Shown: positions 53,925-62,569 of the stretch, piece by piece | How the letters are laid out: each line of letters starts with the position of its first letter | How positions within the stretch are numbered: position 1 is the stretch's first letter | Assembly (NCBI GenBank): GCA_963724695.1 | Contig: CAVRVW010000012.1 | Location: forward strand, 186,001-250,000 | Origin: CAVQFD01 sp963724695 | Lineage (GTDB): Bacteria > Acidobacteriota > Vicinamibacteria > Vicinamibacterales > CAVVIG01 | Length of the DNA: 64,000 nucleotides | Reading direction: 5' to 3' | Made by a program: the position numbers and the translations under genes | Notes under the pieces: generated by a model | The model's database searches: none | Seen by the model: the letters and a program-made list of their open reading frames with translations, nothing else | Told to the model about the DNA's origin: nothing

Positions 53925-55526
53925 ATGAAGATCGTGATTGCTGACGACTTGCCGGAATCTTCGCTTGCTCTGCTTCGCGCCGAGCCCGACTGGCAGGTGG
54001 ACGCGCGCAGCGGCCGCAGCCCGGACGACCTCGCAGCCGCGCTCGCCGACGCCGACGCCCTGATGGTGCGCAGCGCAACGAAGGTTACCGCCGCCGTGAT
54101 TGCCAGCGCTCCCCGCCTGCGCATCATCGCTCGCGCCGGCACCGGCGTGGACAATGTCGACGTGGCGGCCGCCAGTGACCGCGGCATTCTGGTGGTCAAC
54201 GCTCCAGGCGCCAATAGCATCAGCGTCGCCGAGCACGCGTGCGCGCTCATGCTGGCGCTCGCGCGCATGGTGCCTGCGGCGGACGGGGCGATGAAGAACG
54301 GCAAATGGGAAAAGAAGCGTTTTCTGGGCACCGAGGTGCGCGGCAAGACGCTCGGCATCGCCGGCCTTGGCCGGATCGGCCAGGAAGTGGCGCACCGGGC
54401 GCGCGCGTTCGGCATGCGTGTCGTCGCCCACGATCCCTTTATTTCCCGCGAGATTGCCGCCGACCTGGGTGTGGAGTTGCTGACGCTCGACGAGGTGTGC
54501 CGGACCGCGGACTTCCTGACGCTGCACCTTCCGTCAACGGCCGAGACGAAGCACCTGTTCAACGACGCCCGGTTCGCGATCACCAAACGGGGCATCCGCA
54601 TCATTAATACCGCGCGGGGAGAGCTCATCGATGAGGCCGCGCTCAAGCGCGCGATCGAGAGCGGCGTGGTCGCTGCTGCCGGTCTCGATGTGTTCGAGAA
54701 GGAGCCGCCGGCCGACTGGGCGCTCGTGCAATTGCCCCAGGTGGTCGCGACGCCGCATATTGCGGCGTCGACGGAGGAGGCACAGGAGCTTGTGGGGCTC
54801 GACACGGCGGCTGCCGTCCGCGACTTCCTCCGGGACGGCGTCGTCAGGAACGCGGTCAACTTTCCGTCGGTGCATCCGGACGAACTCCAGCGCCTTCAGC
54901 CCTGGATTCGCCTGGCCGATGCGCTGGCGTCCATCGTCACGCAGATGGGACCGGCGCGGCTCGAGACGCTGGCGCTGCGCTACTACGGCACGCTCGCCGA
55001 GAGCCGGGCGGCCGACATCGTGGCTGCCGGCGCCGCCGCGGGCATTCTGCGCCCGATTCTCTCCGGCGGCGTTTCCGTCGTGAACGCGCGGGCGGCTGCC
55101 AGGGACCGGGGCATCGAGATCATCGAGTCGCGCAGCACCCGGCCGCGCCATTTCACCAGCCTCGTGTCGTTGAAGCTGCACACGAGCGACGGCGAGCGCT
55201 GGGTGGAAGGGACCATCTTCGAGCCCAACACCCCACGGCTCGTATCGGTCCAGGGCGTCAAGGTCGAGGCGCCACTCGCCGGAACGATGCTGTTCATCGC
55301 CAACGATGATCAACCCGGCGTGATCGGCGAGGTCGGCACGATCCTCGGCAGGGCCGGCGTCAACATCGCGAACTTTGCCCTCGGGCGGGGGGACACCGGC
55401 GCGGTAGGTGTGGTCAACGTGGACGAAGTCGCCAGCGCGCCGTCGGCGCTGGAGGACGCGGTCGGCGCCATCCGGAAAGTGCCGGCCGTCCGTCAGGCCT
55501 GGGTCGTCAGACTTCCCGCTCAGTGA
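53925..55526 (+). CDS. serA: D-3-phosphoglycerate dehydrogenase with ACT domain
   Basis: 533 residues from ATG 53925 (a GTG at 53898 would add nine). NAD site TLGIAGLGRIGQEVAHRARAFGM, catalytic Arg in NTARGELIDE, Glu in FEKEPP and His in ATPHIAASTEEAQ. An intervening domain (about 315-450) is followed by a C-terminal ACT domain (LFIANDDQPGVIGEVGTILGRAGVNIANFALGRG) that senses serine. It is the first step of serine synthesis from glycolysis and the long (mycobacterial-like) form. Confidence 0.95.
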   Translation: MKIVIADDLPESSLALLRAEPDWQVDARSGRSPDDLAAALADADALMVRSATKVTAAVIASAPRLRIIARAGTGVDNVDVAAASDRGILVVNAPGANSISVAEHACALMLALARMVPAADGAMKNGKWEKKRFLGTEVRGKTLGIAGLGRIGQEVAHRARAFGMRVVAHDPFISREIAADLGVELLTLDEVCRTADFLTLHLPSTAETKHLFNDARFAITKRGIRIINTARGELIDEAALKRAIESGVVAAAGLDVFEKEPPADWALVQLPQVVATPHIAASTEEAQELVGLDTAAAVRDFLRDGVVRNAVNFPSVHPDELQRLQPWIRLADALASIVTQMGPARLETLALRYYGTLAESRAADIVAAGAAAGILRPILSGGVSVVNARAAARDRGIEIIESRSTRPRHFTSLVSLKLHTSDGERWVEGTIFEPNTPRLVSVQGVKVEAPLAGTMLFIANDDQPGVIGEVGTILGRAGVNIANFALGRGDTGAVGVVNVDEVASAPSALEDAVGAIRKVPAVRQAWVVRLPAQ

Positions 55527-55527
55527 C

Positions 55528-55562
55528 GAAACTTTGAACTTAAAAGGAAGAACTCAAAAGGA
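55528..55562. repeat. Family A arm, left flank of the IS30 relic
   Basis: GAAACTTTGAAC...AAGGAAGAACT...AAAAGGA directly after the serA stop. It aligns at 27 of 35 positions with the reverse complement of 56273-56307. The truncated end of the transposase reads into this arm. Confidence 0.75.
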
Positions 55563-56222
55563 GTGAATCGAGACCGCATCGACGATCCGCCCTTGGAGCG
55601 GCGCGACCCGCTTCGCCGCCCGCGCGCGACGAAATCGACGGTGACGACGGAGCTGCTGGAGCAACTCGCGTTTGAGCACTCCGCGACTTTGCACAAACAG
55701 GCTGCGATAGATCGTTTCGTGCGACACCTGCATGTCAGCATCGCTCGGAAAGGTGGCCCGAAGCCAGCCGGCGATTTGTTGGGGACCAGGCGGACGCCAG
55801 CTTCGCCGCCACGGTGGCCCGCAGGGCGACCGCGTCGCCAGCCGACACGGCTTGGGCCGGCGCGCGTGGGCCCAGGCCCGTCGATCCGCCCGTTGCGCGC
55901 GATAGTGCGGGCGGCCGCCAAGACGGCGCACTTCACGACTGATCGTCGACGGCGCCCGCCGGAGGCGGCGCGCGAGGCTCCGGATCGACGCACCGCAGGC
56001 CAAGCCGCGCGAGATTTCTTCGCGCTCGGCGAGGGTTACCGTGACAGCGGCACGGCGCCGCGGCGGGGGCGCGACGCCGCCCTCCGCTTCGACAATGCCA
56101 TGGATCCGCCAATGCCCCCGCTGCAGGGCCGACGCGATCTCGGTGAGAGACTCCCCAGCTCGCCAGCGTTGCCACAGCTCGTTCCGCTGACTCCAAGACA
56201 TCCACGGTCGACGCACGCGCAT
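55554..56222 (-). pseudogene. IS30-family transposase, N-terminal fragment
   Basis: 222 residues of a protein that is normally about 350-400. An N-terminal HTH (MSWSQRNELWQRWRAGESLTEIASAL), GGVAPPPRRR, then the IS30 HTH VTLAEREEISRGLACGASIRSLARRLRRAPSTISREV and HETIYRSLFVQSRGVLKRELLQQLR. It stops after GRIVDAVSI, where the DDE catalytic domain should begin. The last residues (HSF) and stop come from the flanking repeat. A candidate terminal inverted repeat (AATGGGTCGGCGCAACAC, minus strand near 56240-56258) survives only at the 5' end. Non-functional relic. Confidence 0.88.
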
Positions 56223-56272
56223 AACACCCCCGATCTAGACGGTGTTGCGCCGACCCATTGAATTCACCAGTG

Positions 56273-56307
56273 TCCTTCGTAGTTCTTCCTTCTAAGTTTC
56301 CAATTTC
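56273..56307. repeat. Family A arm, right flank of the IS30 relic
   Basis: TCCTTCGTAGTTCTTCCTTC and on to CCAATTTC, in opposite orientation to 55528-55562 and very close to the right arm of the 612-710 repeat. It abuts the stop codon of the diacylglycerol kinase gene. Confidence 0.75.
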
Positions 56308-56308
56308 G

Positions 56309-57196
56309 TCAGATAGCGATGCGCAGCGCGGCCGGACGGACGCGGGCCTCGAGCGTAGACCCGCCTTGAAACGGTTCGCCGTCCACGTGGGCAGTCAGCG
56401 GGCCGTCGCTCTCGATGGTCACGTGCTCGATCGGCTCGATGGACATGCCGGGTACTCGATCGATGCCTCCGGAGAAGAGCCGCGGCACGGCCAACAGCGT
56501 TCGCATGCGCGATGCCTCGCGGAACACCACCAGATCGAGCCGTCCGTCGTCCAGCCTGGCCCCCGGAGCGATGCGCGCGCCGTTGCCGAACTGCGGCGAG
56601 TTGGCCAGCGTCACGAGGAGCGCGGCTCCAGAAAACGTCGACCTGTCGGTTCGAAGGCGATAGGTCGACGGGCGGTAGCGAACGAGCTCCCTGCAGGTGA
56701 TGCGAATGTACCCGGCCAGCCCGCGCCGCCCCGAAAGATCACGGTCGAAACACGCAGCAATGTGAGCATCTAACCCGACGCCGGCGACGTTGAAGAACAA
56801 CCGTCCGCCTAGTTCGCCCGCATCGATCACCCGGCCGCCGCCGGATGCGGCGGCCGCTGCCGCATCCATTGCCTGCCGAGGATTGTGATGGACGCCGAGC
56901 GCACGGGCGAGACCGTTGCCCGAGCCTGCGGGCACGATGCCGAGCGCACAAGAACCAAAGGCGAGCGCCGACGCGACTTCATTGATGGTCCCGTCCCCGC
57001 CCCACGCGATCACGAGGTGATCGCCGCGCGCGAGCGCCGCCGCCGCCAGCTCGCCGGCGTGCCCGCGGCGCGTGCTCACGAAGACTTGACCGGCCGCACC
57101 GCTCCCCGACAGCCACGCGTCCGCGATCCGGGCGCGATCGGTGGCCCTGGCGATCGACGCGCCGCCGGCAATCGGGTTGATGATGACGGCAATCAT
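56309..57196 (-). CDS. Diacylglycerol kinase-family lipid kinase (YegS/DagK type)
   Basis: 295 residues. VIINPIAGG, the nucleotide motif GGDGTINEVASAL, GIVPAGSGNGLARALG, NVAGVGLDAHIA and a C-terminal beta domain with ARLDDGRLDLVVFREA and HVDGEPFQ. Phosphorylates a lipid diacylglycerol or related long-chain substrate. ATG 57196 matches the family start; upstream residues belong to another frame. Confidence 0.9.
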   Translation of the reverse strand: MIAVIINPIAGGASIARATDRARIADAWLSGSGAAGQVFVSTRRGHAGELAAAALARGDHLVIAWGGDGTINEVASALAFGSCALGIVPAGSGNGLARALGVHHNPRQAMDAAAAAASGGGRVIDAGELGGRLFFNVAGVGLDAHIAACFDRDLSGRRGLAGYIRITCRELVRYRPSTYRLRTDRSTFSGAALLVTLANSPQFGNGARIAPGARLDDGRLDLVVFREASRMRTLLAVPRLFSGGIDRVPGMSIEPIEHVTIESDGPLTAHVDGEPFQGGSTLEARVRPAALRIAI

Positions 57197-57228
57197 GGAC
57201 AACGCGCGCGGCGCGGCCGCGGGGGGCT

Positions 57229-57744
57229 CTACTTGAGGGACAGATGCAGCGTCGCGCCGTCGGTCTCGTCGACGATCCCGGCGCCGTCGCTCGCCACGCT
57301 CGTCACTCGATACCGCGATCCGATGCGATCGCCCACCTTGACGAGAAAGACGTCGCCGAATCCTGAGATGATCGCGGTCCGCACCGGGCCCGCGTCCGTG
57401 ACGTCCTCGGCGAGCCCGACGAGCGTCAGACGCGGAGGCGGCGGCGCCAGCACGGGCGGCGGCGGCGGCACGTCGGGCGCGACCGGAGTCGTCTCGATCG
57501 CCCGGCGGCCGGGCGCGCTGAACCTGAACAAGTTGCGCGACGCCGACGGCGAGGTGGTCGGCCGCAGTCGCTCCTGCAGCCGCGCAATTTCGGCGGCAAG
57601 CTCGGCGCCCTGGAGCTCGACAGGACGCACGCGCTCGATCGTCGGAGCCATCGCGGGCCGGCGCGCCGCCGTCGTTGCGCCCGCGATCAGGGCTGCGAGG
57701 GCTCCCGCGCCGAGCACGAAGATCGCCGTGCGGGTCGTGTTCAT
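57229..57744 (-). CDS. PilP/GspC-like inner-membrane protein
   Basis: 171 residues. One N-terminal transmembrane helix (about 7-28), a helical linker with LAAEIARLQERL, SRNLFRF, a Pro-rich hinge (APDVPPPPPVLAPPPP) and a small beta domain LTLVGLAEDV...VFLVKVGDRIGSRYRVTSV. The layout and the RNLF/GD-I-G-Y-V pattern match the periplasmic domains of PilP (type IV pilus) and GspC. No other pilus genes are adjacent. An extended -10 (TGCTACGAT) lies 15 nt before the ATG. Confidence 0.7.
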   Translation of the reverse strand: MNTTRTAIFVLGAGALAALIAGATTAARRPAMAPTIERVRPVELQGAELAAEIARLQERLRPTTSPSASRNLFRFSAPGRRAIETTPVAPDVPPPPPVLAPPPPRLTLVGLAEDVTDAGPVRTAIISGFGDVFLVKVGDRIGSRYRVTSVASDGAGIVDETDGATLHLSLK

Positions 57745-57759
57745 CAGCGTACGGCGGCG

Positions 57760-57794
57760 ATCGTAGCACGGCACCGGAGCGCCTGTGCTATGAT
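57760..57794. promoter_or_regulatory. Divergent extended -10 elements of the PilP-like gene and kdsB
   Basis: Minus-strand TGC-TACGAT (57768-57760) lies 15 nt before the ATG at 57744. Plus-strand TGC-TATGAT (57786-57794) lies 5 nt before the GTG at 57800. Both start with TGC, giving strong extended -10 sites without visible -35 boxes. kdsB would be leaderless. Confidence 0.5.
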
Positions 57795-57799
57795 TCGTC

Positions 57800-58582
57800 G
57801 TGCACCCTGCATCGACTGGCTTCGCGGTCGATACCAAGCCTCCGCTCGAAGTCGTCGCCGTCATTCCCGCTCGATTCGCCTCCACACGTTTCCCCGGAAA
57901 GCCGCTCGCGGACATCGACGGTCGCACCATGATCGAACATGTCTACCGGCGCGTCGCGCTCGCGCCCGGTATCTCGCGCGTGATCGTGGCGACCGACGAT
58001 CTGCGCATCGCCACCAAAGTGGCCGAGTTCGGCGGCAACGTCAAGCTCACCAAAGTGACGCACCGCACCGGCACCGACCGCCTGGCCGAGGTCGTCAGTG
58101 CTCTCGACTGCGACGTGGTCGTCAACGTGCAGGGCGACGAGCCCCTGATCGACCCTCGCGCCATCGCCGAGGCCTTGCGGCCGTTCGAGGACCCTGCCAT
58201 CTCGATGACCACGCTGTACCGGCGCATCGAGAACCCGCTCGACCTGACCAACCCGAACATCGTCAAGGTCGTCCTGGATCGGGCGGGATTTGCCATGTAT
58301 TTCTCGCGGGCGCCAGTGCCCTACGCCCGGGACCCGCGCGGAGGCTGGCCCCCGCTCTATAGACATATCGGCCTCTACGCGTATCGCAGGAGCGCCCTGC
58401 TCGTTCTGGCATCGCTCGACGAGACCCCGCTCGAGCGGGCCGAGGGGCTCGAGCAGCTCCGGGCGCTCGAGCACGGCATACGGGTCCGGGCGGTGGAAAC
58501 GGCATACGACTCAATCGGCGTGGACACGCCGGCAGACCTGGAACAGGTGCGCCGCCTGCTCGCGGCGCCCGCGTCGGGATAG
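57800..58582 (+). CDS. kdsB: 3-deoxy-manno-octulosonate cytidylyltransferase (CMP-Kdo synthetase)
   Basis: 260 residues. VVAVIPARFASTRFPGKPLADIDGRTMIEHVYRRV, VATDD, CDVVVNVQGDEPLI, and C-terminal HIGLYAYRRSALL and ESAYDSIGVDTPADL-like ETAYDSIGVDTPADLEQV. It makes CMP-Kdo from CTP and Kdo for the LPS inner core. It leads the kds operon and is followed 12 nt later by CTP synthase, which supplies its substrate. Confidence 0.96.
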   Translation: MHPASTGFAVDTKPPLEVVAVIPARFASTRFPGKPLADIDGRTMIEHVYRRVALAPGISRVIVATDDLRIATKVAEFGGNVKLTKVTHRTGTDRLAEVVSALDCDVVVNVQGDEPLIDPRAIAEALRPFEDPAISMTTLYRRIENPLDLTNPNIVKVVLDRAGFAMYFSRAPVPYARDPRGGWPPLYRHIGLYAYRRSALLVLASLDETPLERAEGLEQLRALEHGIRVRAVETAYDSIGVDTPADLEQVRRLLAAPASG

Positions 58583-58594
58583 GTGGGAGGGCCG

Positions 58595-60232
58595 TTGGCG
58601 ACCAAGTACATTTTCGTGACCGGCGGTGTGGTGTCGTCGCTCGGCAAGGGCCTGGCGGCGGCGTCGATCGGCGCTCTGCTCGAGGGCCACGGCTACCGGA
58701 TCACGATGCAGAAGTTCGACCCGTACATCAACGTGGACCCGGGCACCATGAGCCCGTACCAACACGGCGAGGTGTACGTGACAGACGACGGTGGCGAGAC
58801 CGATCTCGACCTCGGCCACTACGAGCGCTTTACGAACACCGTCACGAGCCGCAGTTCGAACTGGACCACCGGCAAGATCTACCAGTCGGTCATCCAGAAG
58901 GAACGGCGCGGCGATTACCTCGGGCGCACGGTTCAGGTCATCCCGCACATCACCAACGAAATCAAGGACGCCATCCGGTCCGCCGGCAAGGATGTCGACA
59001 TCGTGCTGGTCGAGATCGGCGGAACGGTCGGCGACATCGAGAGCCTGCCGTTTCTCGAGGCCATCCGCCAGTTCCGCCAGGATGTGGGACGCGACAACAC
59101 GCTCTACATCCACCTGACGCTCGTGCCCTACATCGGCACGGCAGGCGAGCTCAAGACCAAGCCGACCCAGCACAGCGTCCGCGACCTGCGCTCGATCGGG
59201 ATCCAGCCCGACATCCTGCTCTGCCGGACCGATCGATTCCTCGATCCGGACATCAAGCGCAAGATCGCCCTCTTCTGCGACGTGGACGAGGAAGCGGTCA
59301 TCACGGCGAAGGACGTCTCGACGATCTACGAAGTGCCCCTCGTGCTTGCCGCCGAGGGCCTGGATCGGATCGTCCTCAAGTACCTCCACCTCCCGCAGAC
59401 CGAACGGCGCATGCAGGCGTGGGAGGAGCTCGTCAAGGGCATCAAGAACCCGGTCGACGATCTCACGATCCACGTCGTGGGCAAATACGTCGGCTACGAG
59501 GACTCATACAAGAGCCTGAACGAGGCCCTGTACCACGGCGGCTTCCCGCACCGCTTGAAGGTGAACATCAAGTGGATCGAGGCCGAGGCGCTCGAGGCGC
59601 CGGACGGCGCAGCGCTCCTCGACGGCGCGGACGGCGTGCTGGTGCCTGGCGGGTTCGGCGACCGGGGCACCCGCGGCATGATGAAAGCCGCGCAGATCGC
59701 GCGCGAGCGCCAAATCCCCTACTTCGGCATCTGCTACGGCTTCCAGTGGGCGACGGTCGAGTACGCCCGGAACGTGGCCGGCCTTGCGGAGGCTGACTCC
59801 ACCGAGTGCTCGCCCGACACGCCGACCAAGGTCATCTACAAACTGCGCGATTTGCTCGGCGTCGACGACCTCGGCGGCACGATGCGGCTCGGCAGCTACG
59901 CCTGCGAGCTCGCGCCCGGGTCCCTGGCGCACCGGCTGTACGGCACGAACGTCGTCCAGGAGCGGCATCGCCACCGCTACGAGTTCAATTGCCTCTACGA
60001 GCGCACGCTGGCCGATCATGGCCTGAAGATCTCCGGGCGATCGCCCGATGGCAAGTTCGTCGAGATCGCGGAGATCCCGGCGCATCCGTGGTACATGGCG
60101 GTACAGTTCCACCCTGAGTTCAAGTCGAAGCCGACGCGGCCGCACCCGCTCTTTGCCGGCTTCGTGGACGCCGCCTACCGCCACAAGACCGCGGCGCACG
60201 CCGTGCCGTCGGCCACTGAATCGGTCGCGTGA
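58595..60232 (+). CDS. pyrG: CTP synthase
   Basis: 545 residues. Synthetase domain: TKYIFVTGGVVSSLGKGLAAASIGALLE, MQKFDPYINVDPGTMSPYQHGEVYVTDDGGETDLDLGHYERF. Glutaminase domain (about 290-545): VLVPGGFGDRGTRG, nucleophile Cys in FGICYGFQWA, and His/Glu in VQFHPEFKSKPTRPHPLF. TTG 58595 is chosen because GGGAGGG lies just upstream; GTG 58583 is the alternative. In the glutaminase loop the usual GICLGMQ reads GICYGFQ. Confidence 0.96.
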   Translation: MATKYIFVTGGVVSSLGKGLAAASIGALLEGHGYRITMQKFDPYINVDPGTMSPYQHGEVYVTDDGGETDLDLGHYERFTNTVTSRSSNWTTGKIYQSVIQKERRGDYLGRTVQVIPHITNEIKDAIRSAGKDVDIVLVEIGGTVGDIESLPFLEAIRQFRQDVGRDNTLYIHLTLVPYIGTAGELKTKPTQHSVRDLRSIGIQPDILLCRTDRFLDPDIKRKIALFCDVDEEAVITAKDVSTIYEVPLVLAAEGLDRIVLKYLHLPQTERRMQAWEELVKGIKNPVDDLTIHVVGKYVGYEDSYKSLNEALYHGGFPHRLKVNIKWIEAEALEAPDGAALLDGADGVLVPGGFGDRGTRGMMKAAQIARERQIPYFGICYGFQWATVEYARNVAGLAEADSTECSPDTPTKVIYKLRDLLGVDDLGGTMRLGSYACELAPGSLAHRLYGTNVVQERHRHRYEFNCLYERTLADHGLKISGRSPDGKFVEIAEIPAHPWYMAVQFHPEFKSKPTRPHPLFAGFVDAAYRHKTAAHAVPSATESVA

Positions 60233-61080
60233 GCGCCGCCGTGACCCCGGTCAGCGCGGGCGACGCGGTCTTCGGCGGCGATCGCCCGTTCGTCCTGATC
60301 GCCGGGCCCTGTGTCATCGAGAGCGAGGCCCACGCGCTGGAGATGGCCACGCGCCTTGTCCAGATTGCGGCTGCTGCCGGAGTGCCGTTCGTCTTCAAGG
60401 CGTCATACGACAAGGCCAATCGCACATCCGGATCCTCGTTTCGGGGACCGGGCGTGTCGGAGGGCCTGCGGATCCTCGGTGCGATCAAAGCCAGACTGGG
60501 TGTGCCCATCCTGACCGACATCCACGAGCCCGCCCAGGCCCCGCCCGCCGCCGAGGTCGCCGACGTCCTGCAGATTCCCGCGTTCCTGTGCCGCCAGACC
60601 GACCTGCTCGTGGCCGCGGCCAGGACAGGGCGGGTCGTCAACATCAAGAAGGGTCAGTTCCTGGCGCCGGATGACATGCGGCACGCCGTGGCCAAGGTCG
60701 TGGACGCCGGGAACCCACGGGTCGTGGTCACGGAGCGCGGGACGAGCTTCGGCTATCACGATCTCGTCGTCGACATGCGCGCCTTCCCGATCGTGCGCGC
60801 GCTGGGCGTGCCCGTCGTGTTCGATGTCACGCACAGCCTTCAGTTGCCGGGCGCGGGCAACGGCGTCACCGCCGGCCTCGCACAGTACATCGAGCCACTG
60901 GCCTCCGCGGGAGTCGCCGCGGGGGTGGATGGCGTGTTCATGGAGGTGCACGACGACCCCGCGCGGGCCCGGAGCGACGCCCAGAACGCGCTGCGCCTGG
61001 ACCTGCTCGCACCCCTGCTCGCCCGCTTGACCGCCATCGACGCGATCGTCAAACGCCGCGAGGCCCACGTTCGTGGCTGA
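60229..61080 (+). CDS. kdsA: 3-deoxy-8-phosphooctulonate (Kdo-8-P) synthase
   Basis: 283 residues. VLIAGPCVIESEAHALEMAT, FKASYDKANRTSGSSFRGPG, LTDIHEPAQA, DVLQIPAFLCRQTDLL, NIKKGQFLAPDDM and FDVTHSLQLPGAG. Condenses PEP with arabinose-5-P. GTG start overlaps the pyrG stop (GTGA). No Cys-type metal ligand judgement made. Confidence 0.97.
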   Translation: MSAAVTPVSAGDAVFGGDRPFVLIAGPCVIESEAHALEMATRLVQIAAAAGVPFVFKASYDKANRTSGSSFRGPGVSEGLRILGAIKARLGVPILTDIHEPAQAPPAAEVADVLQIPAFLCRQTDLLVAAARTGRVVNIKKGQFLAPDDMRHAVAKVVDAGNPRVVVTERGTSFGYHDLVVDMRAFPIVRALGVPVVFDVTHSLQLPGAGNGVTAGLAQYIEPLASAGVAAGVDGVFMEVHDDPARARSDAQNALRLDLLAPLLARLTAIDAIVKRREAHVRG

Positions 61081-62035
61081 CCTGACCCTGGCCCGGAAGG
61101 TCCTGGAGACCGAGGCAGCGGCCATTCTCGCGCTGGTCCCGCGCCTCGACGCCACCTTCGAGGCTGCGACGCTGCTGCTGTTCAACTGCCGCGGCCGCGT
61201 CATCGTCACGGGCATGGGCAAATCCGGCATCATCTGCCGGAAGATCGCCGCGACGCTGACGAGCACCGGGACCCCGTCGTTCTTTCTGCACCCAGCCGAG
61301 GCTATTCACGGCGACCTCGGCATGATCCAGGCCGACGATGTCGTGGTCGCGTTGTCGCACAGCGGAGAGACGGCCGAAATCCTCAGACTGCTGGAGACCA
61401 TCCGCCGCCTCGGCGCCAAGCTCCTCGCCATCACGGGCGCTCCTTCATCGACGCTTGGCCAGGCGGCCGACGTCACCCTCGACTGCAGCGTGAGCGAAGA
61501 AGCCTGTCCGATGAACCTCGTTCCGACCGCCAGCACCACAGCTGCCCTCGCAATAGGCGATGCCCTGGCGATGACGTTGCTCGTCGAGAAGGGCTTCCGG
61601 CAGGAGGATTTCGCCAGCCTCCATCCGGGTGGGAAGATCGGCAAGCGCCTCATGCGCGTCGAGAGCCTGATGACGAGCGGAGCCCAGTGCCCGCTCGTGA
61701 CTCTGGGCACCCGGATGCGCGACGTGATCTACGAGATGTCGAGCAAGGGCCTCGGCATGACCTGCGTCGTCGGCGACCGCCAGGAACTGCTCGGCATCAT
61801 CACGGACGGCGATCTGCGCCGCCACATGGATCGCGCGAGCGATATCATGGCCCTGACCGCGGCCGAGGTCATGACCCGCGGCCCGGTGTCCATCGCACCT
61901 GCCACTCTGGCCGTCGAGGCGCTGAATCTGATGGAACAGCGCAAGATCACGTCGATCGTCGTCGTCGACCGCGAGACCGAAGGGGTCGTGGGCGTGGTCC
62001 ACGTGCACGACCTCTGGCGTACGGAGATGTTCTAA
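61073..62035 (+). CDS. kdsD: Arabinose-5-phosphate isomerase (SIS + two CBS domains)
   Basis: 320 residues. The SIS domain has VIVTGMGKSGIICRKIAATLTSTGTPSFFLHPAEAIHGDLGMIQ and ALSHSGETAEI. Two CBS motifs follow from about 205. It converts ribulose-5-P to arabinose-5-P, the sugar substrate of KdsA. GTG 61073 overlaps kdsA by 8 nt. Confidence 0.96.
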   Translation: MADLTLARKVLETEAAAILALVPRLDATFEAATLLLFNCRGRVIVTGMGKSGIICRKIAATLTSTGTPSFFLHPAEAIHGDLGMIQADDVVVALSHSGETAEILRLLETIRRLGAKLLAITGAPSSTLGQAADVTLDCSVSEEACPMNLVPTASTTAALAIGDALAMTLLVEKGFRQEDFASLHPGGKIGKRLMRVESLMTSGAQCPLVTLGTRMRDVIYEMSSKGLGMTCVVGDRQELLGIITDGDLRRHMDRASDIMALTAAEVMTRGPVSIAPATLAVEALNLMEQRKITSIVVVDRETEGVVGVVHVHDLWRTEMF

Positions 62036-62038
62036 GTC

Positions 62039-62569
62039 GTGTCGATCGACGCCCGTGCGGCGCGGATCAAGCTCCTGCTCTTCGACATCGACGGTGTGCT
62101 CACGGACGGGACTGTCGTCATCCACGCCGACGGCAGCGAGAGCAAGGCGTTCGGCATCCGCGACGGAATCGCCATCGTGTGGGCCCAGCGCGCGGGCCTC
62201 AAGGTGGGGTTTCTCTCGGCAAGGGCGTCAGCGACGACGCTGCATCGGGCAGCGCAGATTGGCGTCACGCTCGTGCATCAGGCGGTGAAGAAGAGCAAGG
62301 TCGCCGCCTACCAGGACATTCTCGCCGGCGAAGGCCTGAAGGACGACGAAGTGGCGTTCATGGGGGATGACATCGTGGACCTCGCCGTGCTCGGCCGGGT
62401 CGGCCTCGCCGCGGCGCCTGCGAACGCCGTCGAGGACGTCCGCCAGCGCGTGCATTTCGTCAGCCGCTGCAACGGCGGCGCCGGCGCGGCGCGCGAACTG
62501 GTCGAGCTCGTGCTGCGCGCGACCAATCGCTGGGACGCCATCGTGTCGGGTTACCTGAACGAGTCATGA
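62039..62569 (+). CDS. kdsC: Kdo-8-phosphate phosphatase (HAD family)
   Basis: 176 residues. HAD motif I LLLFDIDGVLTDGTV, FGIRDGIAIVWAQRAGLKVGFLSARAS (motif II), Lys in QAVKKSKVAAY, and GDDIVDLAVLGRVGLAAAPANA. It removes phosphate from Kdo-8-P. GTG 62039 comes 3 nt after the kdsD stop. Confidence 0.95.
   Translation: MSIDARAARIKLLLFDIDGVLTDGTVVIHADGSESKAFGIRDGIAIVWAQRAGLKVGFLSARASATTLHRAAQIGVTLVHQAVKKSKVAAYQDILAGEGLKDDEVAFMGDDIVDLAVLGRVGLAAAPANAVEDVRQRVHFVSRCNGGAGAARELVELVLRATNRWDAIVSGYLNES

Noticed and set aside
56223..56309. A complete IS30 element with both ends
   Set aside because: The transposase lacks its DDE domain and only one candidate terminal repeat remains; the flanking 35-nt arms also occur elsewhere without the IS.
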